Shown here: piece by piece, positions 8,342 through 17,627 of the stretch | How the letters are laid out: each line of letters opens with the position of its first letter | Numbering within the stretch: the stretch's first letter is position 1 | Source of the DNA: AP-15 sp035252905 | GTDB lineage: Bacteria; Pseudomonadota; Alphaproteobacteria; ATCC43930; CGMCC-115725 | Reading direction: 5' to 3' | NCBI GenBank assembly: GCA_035252905.1 | Contig: DATFCQ010000051.1 | Coordinates: 1-64,000, forward strand | DNA length: 64,000 nt | Position numbers and translations under genes: made by a program | The notes under the pieces: model-generated | Databases searched by the model: none | What the model was told of the DNA's origin: nothing | What the model saw: only the letters and a program-made list of their open reading frames with translations

Positions 8342-9067
8342 TCACGCCAAAGTCAGTAGCCGTCCATAGCCGGCGACCGGCTCTCGCACGCCGACCTCGC
8401 GCAAGGCGTGCCACATCATCGCCGAGGCGCTCGACAGGACCGGCTTTCCAAGATCCCGCTCAAGCGCTGCGAGCACCGGCACGGTCGGCATCCCGGTGCC
8501 GGAGAGGAAGACCGCCTCGGCCTCCTCGGCATCGACCGCGCGCGCGAGGCGATAGGCCCGTTCGGCGGTTTCGTCGTAGATATTGGTGACGCCTTTCAGA
8601 TTGTCGCAGCGGACGACGCGGAACCCGTGCGCTTCAAGATGCGCCTTCCCCTTCTGGGTCGTCTCCGCCGAATAGGGCGCGCCGAGCGCCAGCCGCTCGA
8701 CCCCGAGCCGCCGCAAGGCCCGCACGACCGCTCCGAAAGCGGTGACGACGCGGGTTCCGGTCGATTTCTGCAAACGCGCAAGGAGGTCGGCTTCGCCCTG
8801 CCGGCCGAGGTCATAGCTCGTCGCGGTATGCGCCAATACGATGATGTCGGGCTTGACCAGGGCCAGCATCTCGACGCAGGGGTCGATCGTGTCGACCATC
8901 ATGCGGGTGCGCTCGCTCTGCCCGGCGAGCGAACCGGGCACGCCGCGCGCGATCATGCGGTTGAAGTGCAAGGATACGCCGGGCGGCGCCAGCGCGATCA
9001 TCTCCGGCTCCACGGTCGGATTGCCGGGCGGCAGCAGAAAGCCCAGCCTTGCTCTCCATCCGATCAT
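8342..9067 (-). CDS. maleate isomerase/arylmalonate decarboxylase-like Asp/Glu racemase-superfamily protein
   Basis: 241 residues with LGFLLPPGNPTVEPEM at the N-terminus, VKPDIIVLAHTATSYDLG, GVERLALGAPYS, and LSGTGMPTVPVLAALERDLGKPVLSSASAMMWHAL, which match the maleate cis-trans isomerase/AMDase family pattern. The two positions usually holding catalytic cysteines read His (AHTATS) and Gly (LSGTG), so a Cys-based isomerase reaction is unlikely as written. Start 9067 has the strong site GGAGG eight bases upstream. The upstream transporter frame runs 257 bases into this gene in another frame (see that entry). The transporter-enzyme pairing suggests use of an imported small acid. Confidence 0.75.
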   Translation of the reverse strand: MIGWRARLGFLLPPGNPTVEPEMIALAPPGVSLHFNRMIARGVPGSLAGQSERTRMMVDTIDPCVEMLALVKPDIIVLAHTATSYDLGRQGEADLLARLQKSTGTRVVTAFGAVVRALRRLGVERLALGAPYSAETTQKGKAHLEAHGFRVVRCDNLKGVTNIYDETAERAYRLARAVDAEEAEAVFLSGTGMPTVPVLAALERDLGKPVLSSASAMMWHALREVGVREPVAGYGRLLTLA

Positions 9068-10463
9068 TGCCTGTCCTCCGTTTTCGCCCGCGACCGGAAA
9101 CGGGCGTCCCTACCGCAATCCTTCCTGGCGCGAGGGTCCGCGCGTTGACCCCGAGATCGGGCAGATGCAATTCCACATCGCGCGTCTCCGGCCCCATCAG
9201 CGCACCGATGATGATCAGAATGCCCGCGATCCCGACCAGTACCACGGGCGTATAGACATAAGGCATCACCCTGGCCAGGCCGAGCATATAAAGTCCGGCG
9301 AAGGCCGGCACGACCACCGCCACGCTGTAGCCGATGCCGTAGCCCGAAGCCCGCACATTCGTGGGAAAGCGCTCACACAGGTAGGTCGTGACGATGCCCC
9401 AGGGCGAGACCACCAACAGATAGAACAGACAGGCGATGAACGTGGTCAGGATCGGATTGCCTCCGCCCAGTCCGTGCGCGACCGCGGCGCTGAACAGCCC
9501 GCAACCGAAGATCAGGACGATCGCACCGCTGATCACGATGGCCGGCCGCCGCCCGATGATCTGGCTGAACAGGCCAAAGGCCACAAAGGCGAAGAACTGG
9601 ATAAAGCTGGTGATCAATAATCCATTTGTCATAACCTGGCTGGGGACCTTCAATTGCTGGATCATGACGCCGGGCATGACGCCGATCGCCGCTTGCGAGC
9701 CGAACCAGAACCCGAGCATCATCAGCAGGATTTGCAACAGGCTGCGCCGGTGTGCGCCCGACATGACCTCGCGGAGCGGCGCGCCGCTCTTCTCTGCCGC
9801 CTCCCACAGCGTCGACTCGGGAACGGTGCGATAATAGAGCAGGAACAGAAAGGCGAGGATCGCCCCGAACACGAACGGAATCCGCCATCCCCAGTTATAA
9901 TATTGCTCCTTTGTGGTCGCGCCCAGCATGATGGCGGTAATCACGGAGACGAAGAAAAACCCGATCGGATAGGCGCCCTGCAATATACCGCCGACCAGAC
10001 CGCGCCGGTCCTTCGGCACCATCTCCAGCGCCAGCGTATTGTTGGAGGTGTATTCGCCGCCCATAAACACGCCGTCAATAAAGCGCAGAGCAATCAGCAA
10101 TACGAGCGACCAAACTCCGATGCCCGCATATCCGGGCAGCCAGGAAATGAACAACGTGAACACACCGAACCCGGCGATACTGATCATCGTGGTCCGCCGC
10201 CGTCCGATCCGGTCGGCCCAGTGGCCGAAGATGACGGCGCCGCACGGACGGCCGAGCAGCGTCGATGCAAAGGTGAAAAAGTAGATCGTCGTCGTGGCAG
10301 CGGGGCTCAGCCCCTTCGGCTCGAAATACTCGATCACCGGAGCCAGCACGAGAACCGGCAGGTAGATGTCGAAAAAATCGATGGCGAAGCCGATGCATCC
10401 GGCGAGCACGGTGCGGCGGGCTTCCGGCGACAATGGCTCGGAGCCGATCAGACCTGATTTCAC
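8811..10463 (-). CDS. MFS transporter, metabolite:H+ symporter type, with anomalous C-terminal read-through
   Basis: Twelve-helix importer of small organic acids. The start is GTG 10463, preceded by GGGAGGG. Family marks include FGHWADRIGRRRT in the loop between helices 2 and 3, RFIDGVFMGGEYT and VPKDRRGLVGGILQGAYPIG. The transporter proper ends near GPETRDVELHLPDL (about residue 440, near 9150), where family members normally stop. The frame has no stop until 8811, so about 115 low-complexity, Arg/Ala-rich residues would be read from the next gene in the wrong frame. The adjacent frame has a TAG at 9110-9112, just before the next gene's ribosome site, so a one-base indel near the 3' end is likely. 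Confidence 0.85.
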   Translation of the reverse strand: MKSGLIGSEPLSPEARRTVLAGCIGFAIDFFDIYLPVLVLAPVIEYFEPKGLSPAATTTIYFFTFASTLLGRPCGAVIFGHWADRIGRRRTTMISIAGFGVFTLFISWLPGYAGIGVWSLVLLIALRFIDGVFMGGEYTSNNTLALEMVPKDRRGLVGGILQGAYPIGFFFVSVITAIMLGATTKEQYYNWGWRIPFVFGAILAFLFLLYYRTVPESTLWEAAEKSGAPLREVMSGAHRRSLLQILLMMLGFWFGSQAAIGVMPGVMIQQLKVPSQVMTNGLLITSFIQFFAFVAFGLFSQIIGRRPAIVISGAIVLIFGCGLFSAAVAHGLGGGNPILTTFIACLFYLLVVSPWGIVTTYLCERFPTNVRASGYGIGYSVAVVVPAFAGLYMLGLARVMPYVYTPVVLVGIAGILIIIGALMGPETRDVELHLPDLGVNARTLAPGRIAVGTPVSGRGRKRRTGNDRMESKAGLSAAARQSDRGAGDDRAGAARRILALQPHDRARRARFARRAERAHPHDGRHDRPLRRDAGPGQARHHRIGAYRDEL

Positions 10464-10778
10464 GGTTGCGCCCTCCCGCTGACGTATTGCTTGATAGGGT
10501 GAACACCGCGTCGCAGAGCCTGTTTGAGTCGTCCTGCCGCGAAGTCGGCGGAATACGCTACGCTTTTCCGCCCTACGCTTGTCGGAAATATCGTAGGGCG
10601 GAAAAGCGCCGCGGGCGGCGCGCATTCCGCCATTTTTCCTGCGACCTCCGACGGAAGGCCGTTTCTGCGCGCGCTTGAGCGGCGGGCTTGTGCCGGATAT
10701 AAAATCGGATCCCGTACAATGGCTCAGCACGACCCGAGGCCGATCCAGAACCGGCGTTCGGAAGGCAATGGAGCGGAC
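10464..10778. other. intergenic region between divergent genes, containing REP copy 2
   Basis: About 315 bases without a convincing gene. It must hold the promoters of the divergent transporter and TPR gene. The middle is filled by REP copy 2 in inverted orientation relative to copy 1. No clear operator was recognised. An in-frame ATG at 10719 could extend the TPR gene by 20 residues but lacks a ribosome-binding site. Confidence 0.6.
10548..10631. repeat. REP pair (BIME-like), copy 2, inverted orientation
   Basis: GCGGAATACGCTACGCTTTT leads to CCGCCCTACG, and TCGTAGGGCGG leads to GCGCATTCCGCC. The oriented tail lies on the left here (AGAGCCTGTTTGAGTC, TGCCGCGAAGTC), the reverse complement of the tails of copies 1 and 3, so the whole element is inverted. 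Confidence 0.8.
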
Positions 10779-12101
10779 ATGATCCAGGACGCTCAGGGGC
10801 ATCCCCTTTCCGGCGCGGCGGAAGCGGCCGTCACCGCATACGATCAGGCGGTACGGGCTTTCAATCTCGTCCATGGCGACTCCGTCGGCCTGTTCGACGC
10901 CGCGCGCCAGGCCGCGCCCGGCTTCGCCATGGCGCATCTGGGAAAAGCCTGGGTCTTGGCCCTGACCAATGATCCCGGCATGATGGCTGAGGCCCAGGCG
11001 CTGGTCGAAACCGTCCGGCCCTTGCCTGTGAACGAGCGCGAAGCGGCCCACCTCGCCGCCCTGTCCCATTTGGTTCAAGGCGCCCGGGCCGCCGCCGTCA
11101 CGGTGCTGGACCGCCATCTGATGCGCTATCCTTTCGACCTCGTCGCGCATCAGGGCGCGGCGCTGACCGACGGATTTCTCGGGCGGTTCCCTTGGCTGCG
11201 GGATCGGTCGGCGCGAGCCCTGCCGCTGTGGTCGCAGGACCGGCCGGGCTACGGGTCGCTGTTGGCCTTTCACGCTTTCGGATTGGAGGAAGCCGGCGAT
11301 TATGCCCGCGCCGAGGACGAGTCGCGCGCCGCCGCCGAACTCGAACCGCTGAGTTTCTGGCCGCATCACACCGTCGCGCATGTCATGGAAATGACCGGCC
11401 GCCCGGAAGACGGGCTGGGGTGGATGGCGGCCCGCGAGAATTTGTGGTCGACCCCCGGCCACGTCAATCAGGTCCATATCTGGTGGCACAAGGCGCTGTT
11501 CCATCTCGAGCTCGGGCAATACGAGGCCGCGCTCGCGCTCCATGACGGCCCGATCCGCGCCATGCAGCGCCCTCTGGGCCTCAGCCTGACCAACGCCACG
11601 GCGCTGTTGTGGCGTCTCGACATGCTCGGCTGCGACGTCGGCGACCGCTGGCACGAGCTGGCGACGTTATGGGAAGGCCGCGCCGACGGGAAATGCCTGG
11701 TCTTCACCGACATTCACGCCGCAATGGCCGAGTTGCGATCGGGTCAGGAGGCATTGGTCGAGCGGCGGCTCAGGGCAATGCGCGAGACGGCGGCCGGCGG
11801 CCGCGAAGCGGCCGCTCTCTACCGCACCGTCGGCATCCCGGTCGTCGAGGGCCTCGTGGCGTTCCACCGCGGCGCCTACGACCGGGCGGTCGACGCGCTA
11901 TTGCCGGCTCGTTGCGATCTGTGGCAGATCGGCGGCAGCCACGCGCAACGCGACGTCGTGGCCTGGACCTTGACCGAGGCGGCCCTGCGCGCCGGGCGGC
12001 GGGAGGAGGCCCTGGCGCTGGCATATGAGCGCCTCGGGACCCGCCCGCGCAGCGTCCCGAACCGGCGCTTTCTCCGCCGCGCCGAGGACATCGCGGGCTG
12101 A
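10779..12101 (+). CDS. tetratricopeptide-repeat protein, TTC38-like
   Basis: 440 residues made almost wholly of helical repeats. Recognisable features are AVRAFNLVHGDSVGLFDAAR, FAMAHLGKAWVLALT, AYERLGTRP at the end, and HTVAHVMEMTGRPEDGLGWM followed by HVNQVHIWWHKALFHLELG in the middle, which resemble the tetratricopeptide repeat protein 38 family. No signal peptide or catalytic motif is visible, so a cytoplasmic scaffold or uncharacterised role is likely. ATG 10779 is chosen for GGAG five bases upstream. The amidohydrolase starts 29 bases after its stop, so the two are likely one operon. Confidence 0.82.
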   Translation: MIQDAQGHPLSGAAEAAVTAYDQAVRAFNLVHGDSVGLFDAARQAAPGFAMAHLGKAWVLALTNDPGMMAEAQALVETVRPLPVNEREAAHLAALSHLVQGARAAAVTVLDRHLMRYPFDLVAHQGAALTDGFLGRFPWLRDRSARALPLWSQDRPGYGSLLAFHAFGLEEAGDYARAEDESRAAAELEPLSFWPHHTVAHVMEMTGRPEDGLGWMAARENLWSTPGHVNQVHIWWHKALFHLELGQYEAALALHDGPIRAMQRPLGLSLTNATALLWRLDMLGCDVGDRWHELATLWEGRADGKCLVFTDIHAAMAELRSGQEALVERRLRAMRETAAGGREAAALYRTVGIPVVEGLVAFHRGAYDRAVDALLPARCDLWQIGGSHAQRDVVAWTLTEAALRAGRREEALALAYERLGTRPRSVPNRRFLRRAEDIAG

Positions 12102-12130
12102 TTGCGCACAGGGACCGGCGGGGGAAAGCC

Positions 12131-13672
12131 ATGTCTGCGAGCATCGTCCGCGGCCTTGCGGTCGTCACCGAACCGGCCGACCGCCGCCATTGGCGGCAGA
12201 TCGACGACGGCGCCGTATTGCAGCGCGACGGCGTCATCGCCGAGATCGGCCCGTTTGCCGAAGTGTCGGCGCGGCATCCCGATGTTCCGGTGATCGGCAG
12301 CGGCCGCCAGGTGGTGCTCCCCGGTTTTGTCAACGGCCATCATCACATCGGCCTGACGCCGGTGCAGCACGGCTCGCCCGACATGCCGCTCGAATTGTGG
12401 TTTGTCACCCGGCTGGTCATGCGGCGGGTCGATCTCTATCTCGATACGCTCTATTCCGCCTTCGAGATGATCGCCTCCGGGATCACCACGGTGCAGCATC
12501 TGCACGGCTGGGCCCCGGGCGGACTCGACGCGGTCGAAGCGGCGGCGAACGAGGTGATCCGCGCCTATCGGGACATCGGCATGCGGGTCTCCTACTCCTT
12601 TGCGGTGCGCGACCAGAACCGGCTCGTCTATCAGGACGACAAGGCTTTCACGGCGAGCCTGCCGGCCGCGCTGCAGCCGGCGGTGGAGCGCCACTTTGCG
12701 CGCTTCCAATTGTCGACCGCCGATCACGGCGCCTTGTTCGAGCATCTCCATGCCGCCTATCGCGGCGAGGAGCGGGTCAGAATCCAGCTCGCTCCGGCCA
12801 ATCTCCATTGGTGCTCCGATGCGGCGCTCGCCATGCTCGCCGAGCTTTCCGAGCGCTACGACGCCCCGCTGCACCTGCATCTGGTCGAAACCGCCTATCA
12901 GAAGGAATATGCGCGGCGGCGCGGCGGCGGCACGGCTTTCGACATCATCGCCCGTTTCGGACTTCCGGGGCCGCGCCTGACGCTCGGCCACGGCGTATGG
13001 CTCAACGAAGCCGATCTCGACCAGGTTGCCGCGACCGGCACCCATATCTGCCACAATTGCAGCTCCAACTTCCGCCTGCGCAGCGGCCTCGCGCCACTCA
13101 ACGCGTTCGAGCAGCGCGGCATCAACACCGCGATCGGTCTCGACGAAGCCGGCATCAACGACGATCGCGACATATTGCAGGAGATGCGTCTGGTGTTGCG
13201 CGCGCATCGCGTGCCGGGAATGGACGAGGCGGAGGTTCCGAGCGTCGGCCAGGTCCTGCGCATGGCGACGATCGGCGGGGCGCTGACGACCCCGTTCGGC
13301 AGCCGGATCGGCACGCTCGCCGTCGGCAAGGCTGCCGATCTCGTTCTAATCGATTGGGACAGGCTCGCCTATCCTTATCTCGACCCGGAAACTCCGATGC
13401 TCGATGCGGTGATCCAGCGGGCGAAGAGCGACGGGGTCGATCTCGTCATGGTCGCGGGCGAGGTGGTCTACGAAGGGGGCCGGTTCACCCGCGTCGACCG
13501 TGACGCGGTCTTGCGCGAATTGCACCAGTCCTTGCAAGCTCCGCGCACCGAAGATGAGAGCGAGCGGCGCCTTCTGGCCAAGACGCTCCTGCCGCATGTC
13601 CGCCGCCTCTATGCCGGATATTTCGATCCCGAGGCGCATCTGCCCTATTATCGGGCGAGTTCGCGCCGGTAG
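12131..13672 (+). CDS. amidohydrolase, TRZ/ATZ (cytosine deaminase-like) type
   Basis: 513-residue metal-dependent hydrolase. Motifs in order: GFVNGHHHIGLTP (HxH metal pair, about 69-79), LHLHLVETAYQKEY (third His), LGHGVWLNEADL (fourth His), THICHNCSSNFRLRSGLAPL, and IGLDEAGINDDRD (metal Asp). VGKAADLVLIDWDRLAYPYL is the C-terminal beta-sandwich strand typical of deaminases and chlorohydrolases. Such enzymes deaminate or dechlorinate N-heterocycles such as guanine, 8-oxoguanine and triazines; the substrate is not inferable. The ATG has GGCGGGGGAAAG upstream. It ends nine bases before REP copy 3. Confidence 0.9.
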   Translation: MSASIVRGLAVVTEPADRRHWRQIDDGAVLQRDGVIAEIGPFAEVSARHPDVPVIGSGRQVVLPGFVNGHHHIGLTPVQHGSPDMPLELWFVTRLVMRRVDLYLDTLYSAFEMIASGITTVQHLHGWAPGGLDAVEAAANEVIRAYRDIGMRVSYSFAVRDQNRLVYQDDKAFTASLPAALQPAVERHFARFQLSTADHGALFEHLHAAYRGEERVRIQLAPANLHWCSDAALAMLAELSERYDAPLHLHLVETAYQKEYARRRGGGTAFDIIARFGLPGPRLTLGHGVWLNEADLDQVAATGTHICHNCSSNFRLRSGLAPLNAFEQRGINTAIGLDEAGINDDRDILQEMRLVLRAHRVPGMDEAEVPSVGQVLRMATIGGALTTPFGSRIGTLAVGKAADLVLIDWDRLAYPYLDPETPMLDAVIQRAKSDGVDLVMVAGEVVYEGGRFTRVDRDAVLRELHQSLQAPRTEDESERRLLAKTLLPHVRRLYAGYFDPEAHLPYYRASSRR

Positions 13673-13680
13673 TCATCTTG

Positions 13681-13748
13681 GCGGAATGCGCTGCGCTTTT
13701 CCGCCCTACATCGTCCTCGTAGGGCGGAAGAGCGCAGCGTATTCCGCC
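13681..13748. repeat. REP pair (BIME-like), copy 3
   Basis: The most compact copy: GCGGAATGCGCTGCGCTTTT then CCGCCCTAC, a nine-base centre, then GTAGGGCGGAAGAGCGCAGC ending ATTCCGCC. The tail CTTCGCGGCACGCGCAATCA plus AACAGGTTCTCAGG follows on the right as in copy 1. It lies between convergent genes. Confidence 0.82.
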
Positions 13749-13779
13749 GACTTCGCGGCACGCGCAATCAAACAGGTTC

Positions 13780-14442
13780 TCAGGACGTTTCCTGCACCGG
13801 GGCGAGCAGTCCCACGTCGTCGTTCTGTATGCTGTTCACTCGCTCGCTTATTGTTGTAATGGTGAGCCCGCTCGTATAGGGAACGAGCAGTCTCTTTGCC
13901 GTCGCAGCCGGCGCGGTCAGCCAGCGCTGATAATCGGCCGGCGCAATGATCGCCGGCATGCGGTCGTGCACTTCGCTGATCAGCTTGCTCGCCTCCGTGG
14001 TGATGATCGTGAAGGTCTCGACGGGCTCGCCTTTGTCCGGCTCCCATCTCTCCCACAGCCCGGCAAAGGCGATCAGCCCGCCATTACGGAGCGCGATCTT
14101 GTAGGGCTGCCTCCTCGCACCCTGGGACCGCCATTCATAAAAACCGTTTGCCGGCACGAGACATCGCTGCGTCTGAAAGGGTGTATTGAATACAGATTTC
14201 GTTTCGATTGTGTCGGCACGAGCATTGATCATGCTGGAACCGATCGAGAGATCGCGCGACCAGGGCGGCACCAGGCCCCAGCGCGCAAGACGAATAACCC
14301 TGATTTTTCCTTCGGCGATTACGATCGGCGCCGACTGCGTCGGCGCAATATTGTATCGCGGACCGAGATCGGCAGCTCCCCCGGTCTTGAACTGCTTTCT
14401 GATTTCAGCCGGCGTGGCGGTGAGATAGAAGCGACTGCACAT
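13780..14442 (-). CDS. SRAP-domain protein (YedK/HMCES family)
   Basis: 220 residues, starting with MCSRFYL: after Met removal Cys2 is the catalytic nucleophile that crosslinks to abasic sites in single-stranded DNA. Other family marks are YNIAPTQSAP, RWGLVPPWS, MINARADTIETKS (active-site Asn), RCLVPANGFYEWRS (Glu) and VHDRMPAIIAP (His). The protein shields abasic sites in ssDNA and is often SOS-induced, although no LexA box was recognised upstream. Length fits the family (220-230). Confidence 0.95.
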   Translation of the reverse strand: MCSRFYLTATPAEIRKQFKTGGAADLGPRYNIAPTQSAPIVIAEGKIRVIRLARWGLVPPWSRDLSIGSSMINARADTIETKSVFNTPFQTQRCLVPANGFYEWRSQGARRQPYKIALRNGGLIAFAGLWERWEPDKGEPVETFTIITTEASKLISEVHDRMPAIIAPADYQRWLTAPAATAKRLLVPYTSGLTITTISERVNSIQNDDVGLLAPVQETS

Positions 14443-14514
14443 GCGCCGGATTATAGCACGTCGGTTTACGGCGCAACGGTCTCGACGCGACCGCGGCGGC
14501 TTGCCGGGATCGGC

Positions 14515-15291
14515 CTAACGGATCGACGCCGGTGCCTGCGGAACGGTCTGCCAGAACTCCGGGTCGTGTCCGTAGAAGATGCGGGCGCCGCCCGCTTCGA
14601 GCGCCGCGAGCCGGTCGAGCGAGGCCAGCATCGCGCCGCGGTCGTGGACCCGCTGCGGCAGGCGCCGCTCGCGCAATGTGCGGCAGAAATAGCAGGCATC
14701 GGCGGCAAGGACGACTTCGCCGCCGTCAAGCCGCACCCTCAGCGATTGATGCCCCGGCGTGTGTCCGTAAGTCGGCAGGCAGACGACCGATCCGTCGCCG
14801 AAAACGTCGTGCTCGCCGTCGAGGAGCAAGCGCTTGTGGCCAAGGTCAAAGTCGCGCCGGTTGAAGCCGTGCGGCACGGCGATATCGGGGTCCATGCCGG
14901 CATCCCATTCGCGCCGCTGCACCAGCATCGTCGCGTTGGGAATGAGGGCGTTGCCGCCGACATGATCGAAATGGAGATGCGAATTGATCAGGATGCCGAC
15001 CCGCTCCGGGTCGCGGCCGATCGCCATCAGGCGCGCGCTGACCTCCTCTCCCGGGCAATAGTCGAAGTCGAACAATCCGCCGATGCGGGTCCCGACCCGC
15101 GCGGTCGGATCGCTTTGACAGTCCGGGTGCATGCCGCTGTCGAACAGCGCCACGCCCCTCGGATGCTCGATCAGATAGGCAGGGATGGGAACCCTGATCC
15201 GGCCCTCGCCGCCCTCCATCAGACGGCCCAGATCGCCGATAACATGGCCGCAGGTCATCGCGAAGAGCTTGATATCCACCGCTTTCCTCAT
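14515..15291 (-). CDS. metallo-beta-lactamase-fold lactonase, AttM/AiiB-like (N-acyl homoserine lactonase family)
   Basis: 258 residues. The dinuclear zinc motif is NSHLHFDHVGGN (HxHxDH, about 104-109), followed by GHTPGHQSL (His) and AADACYFC (bridging Asp). The N-terminal segment, with VPIPAYLIEHPRGVALFDSG and HPD after it, matches the AiiA/AttM type of quorum-quenching lactonases, which open the lactone ring of acyl-homoserine lactones. Close relatives also hydrolyse other lactones such as gamma-butyrolactone. No signal peptide. It lies 27 bases after the asnS stop on the same strand and may be transcribed from it. Confidence 0.85.
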   Translation of the reverse strand: MRKAVDIKLFAMTCGHVIGDLGRLMEGGEGRIRVPIPAYLIEHPRGVALFDSGMHPDCQSDPTARVGTRIGGLFDFDYCPGEEVSARLMAIGRDPERVGILINSHLHFDHVGGNALIPNATMLVQRREWDAGMDPDIAVPHGFNRRDFDLGHKRLLLDGEHDVFGDGSVVCLPTYGHTPGHQSLRVRLDGGEVVLAADACYFCRTLRERRLPQRVHDRGAMLASLDRLAALEAGGARIFYGHDPEFWQTVPQAPASIR

Positions 15292-15318
15292 GTCGGAGCA
15301 TCATCCGTCAGCTATGCC

Positions 15319-16725
<1,407 letters not shown>

Positions 16726-16829
16726 CGGTCGAGAGTGACTCAGGCCGCGCGACCTTGTCCAGCGGTGCCAGGAACCCGTTTGAGCGGGCCTTGCGTGACG
16801 CCTTTCGCGGCATCCGCGGGCCGCCTGTT

Positions 16830-16860
16830 CCGCCTGTTTTTTCAGGTGAAAAACAGGCGG
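16830..16860. other. strong hairpin upstream of asnS
   Basis: CCGCCTGTTTTT pairs with AAAAACAGGCGG around a seven-base loop, a 12-bp stem, about 105 bases before the asnS start. It lacks a run of T after the stem on either strand, so a classic intrinsic terminator is not clear. It could be a transcription-end or leader structure, or a degenerate repeat. Confidence 0.5.
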
Positions 16861-17048
16861 CGCTACCCATCGACCGATAATTGTACGGGCAGCCCCGACG
16901 AAATCCGATCCTGCGCATCGCAGCTTGCGGGAACCTACATCATCAATGCTGATTTGTCAATAAGAGATTGCTTTCTTGGCACTGTCGAGATGCGACTTGG
17001 AACCCGATCCTGTGGCGCTCCAAGGCATTCGAGAGCCTGTGTTCATAG

Positions 17049-17084
17049 ATTCCGGGTTCGCGGGCGATGCCCGCGCCCCGGAAT
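17049..17084. repeat. palindromic intergenic element (RIME-like)
   Basis: ATTCCGGGTTCGCGGGC, three bases, then GCCCGCGCCCCGGAAT form a near-perfect inverted repeat, followed by GACAATAATTCCGG. Palindromes of this type are common in alphaproteobacterial intergenic DNA. Confidence 0.55.
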
Positions 17085-17110
17085 GACAATAATTCCGGAT
17101 TCTTGCCCAG

Positions 17111-17171
17111 CCGCTGCGCTATTCCGCCCTACGAGGACGGTGTAGGGCGGAATAGCGCAGCGCATTCCGCC
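17111..17171. repeat. REP pair (BIME-like), copy 4
   Basis: CCGCTGCGCTATTCCGCCCT plus ACGAGGACGGTGTAGGGCGG, then AATAGCGCAGCGCATTCCGC. The left outer arm is shortened. A partial tail follows on the right (CCAAACAGGCGCTCAG). Confidence 0.78.
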
Positions 17172-17191
17172 AAGCTGAACCAAACAGGCGC

Positions 17192-17611
17192 TCAGCATTG
17201 CATCAATTCGATGCTGACGCCGTCGGGGGCGGCGACGTAGCACAATAGATTGCCGCCGACGCCTTTCTTCAGCTCGACCGGGAAACGCACGCCTTTGGCC
17301 TGCAGCGCGGCGCAGAAGGCGGCGAGATCGCCCTGGTACAGAAAGCCGAAATGGTCGGTTCCCCACGCATTGTGGCTGGAAAAATCCGCATAGTGCCGGA
17401 TCGGTCGCGCGGCGACCGGGTCTTCGCCCGGCCGCCGGCCGCGGATCAGGATCGTCATGCCGCCGAGATCGACAAAGATCTGCGGAGCGCCGCGAGCGAT
17501 CGCGTCGGCGGCGATCGTGGCGCCGAACATCTCGACATACCATTCGGCCGAGGCTCTGGGATTTTCGCTGATGATGTGGACATGGTCGAATTTGAACGCC
17601 GGGTTGCTCAT
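17192..17611 (-). CDS. VOC-family protein
   Basis: 139 residues from MSNPAFKFDHVHIISENPRA, with a metal His in FDHVHI, a middle segment NAWGTDHFGFLYQGDLAAF and the end VAAPDGVSIELMQC (Glu ligand). A single glyoxalase/dioxygenase-fold domain. It starts 16 bases after the fused CoA-transferase stop on the same strand, so the two are cotranscribed, and it may act on the CoA ester or its product (for example methylmalonyl-CoA-epimerase-like chemistry), which is inference. A GTG at 17626 is an alternative start five codons earlier. Confidence 0.82.
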   Translation of the reverse strand: MSNPAFKFDHVHIISENPRASAEWYVEMFGATIAADAIARGAPQIFVDLGGMTILIRGRRPGEDPVAARPIRHYADFSSHNAWGTDHFGFLYQGDLAAFCAALQAKGVRFPVELKKGVGGNLLCYVAAPDGVSIELMQC

Positions 17612-17627
17612 GATTTTGCCCCGCACA

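Larger units (their letters stand above)
16726..17191. other. intergenic region with palindromic elements, no gene recognised
   Basis: About 465 bases between the asnS start and the end of a VOC gene, both on the minus strand. It contains a 12-bp-stem hairpin (16830-16860), an alphaproteobacterial-type palindrome ATTCCGGG...CCCCGGAAT (17049-17084) and REP copy 4. The asnS promoter must lie here; no T-box or other tRNA-sensing leader was recognised. Confidence 0.6.

Noticed and set aside
16726..17191. T-box riboswitch for asnS
   Set aside because: No T-box core sequence or anticodon-loop layout is visible, and these are rare outside Gram-positive bacteria.
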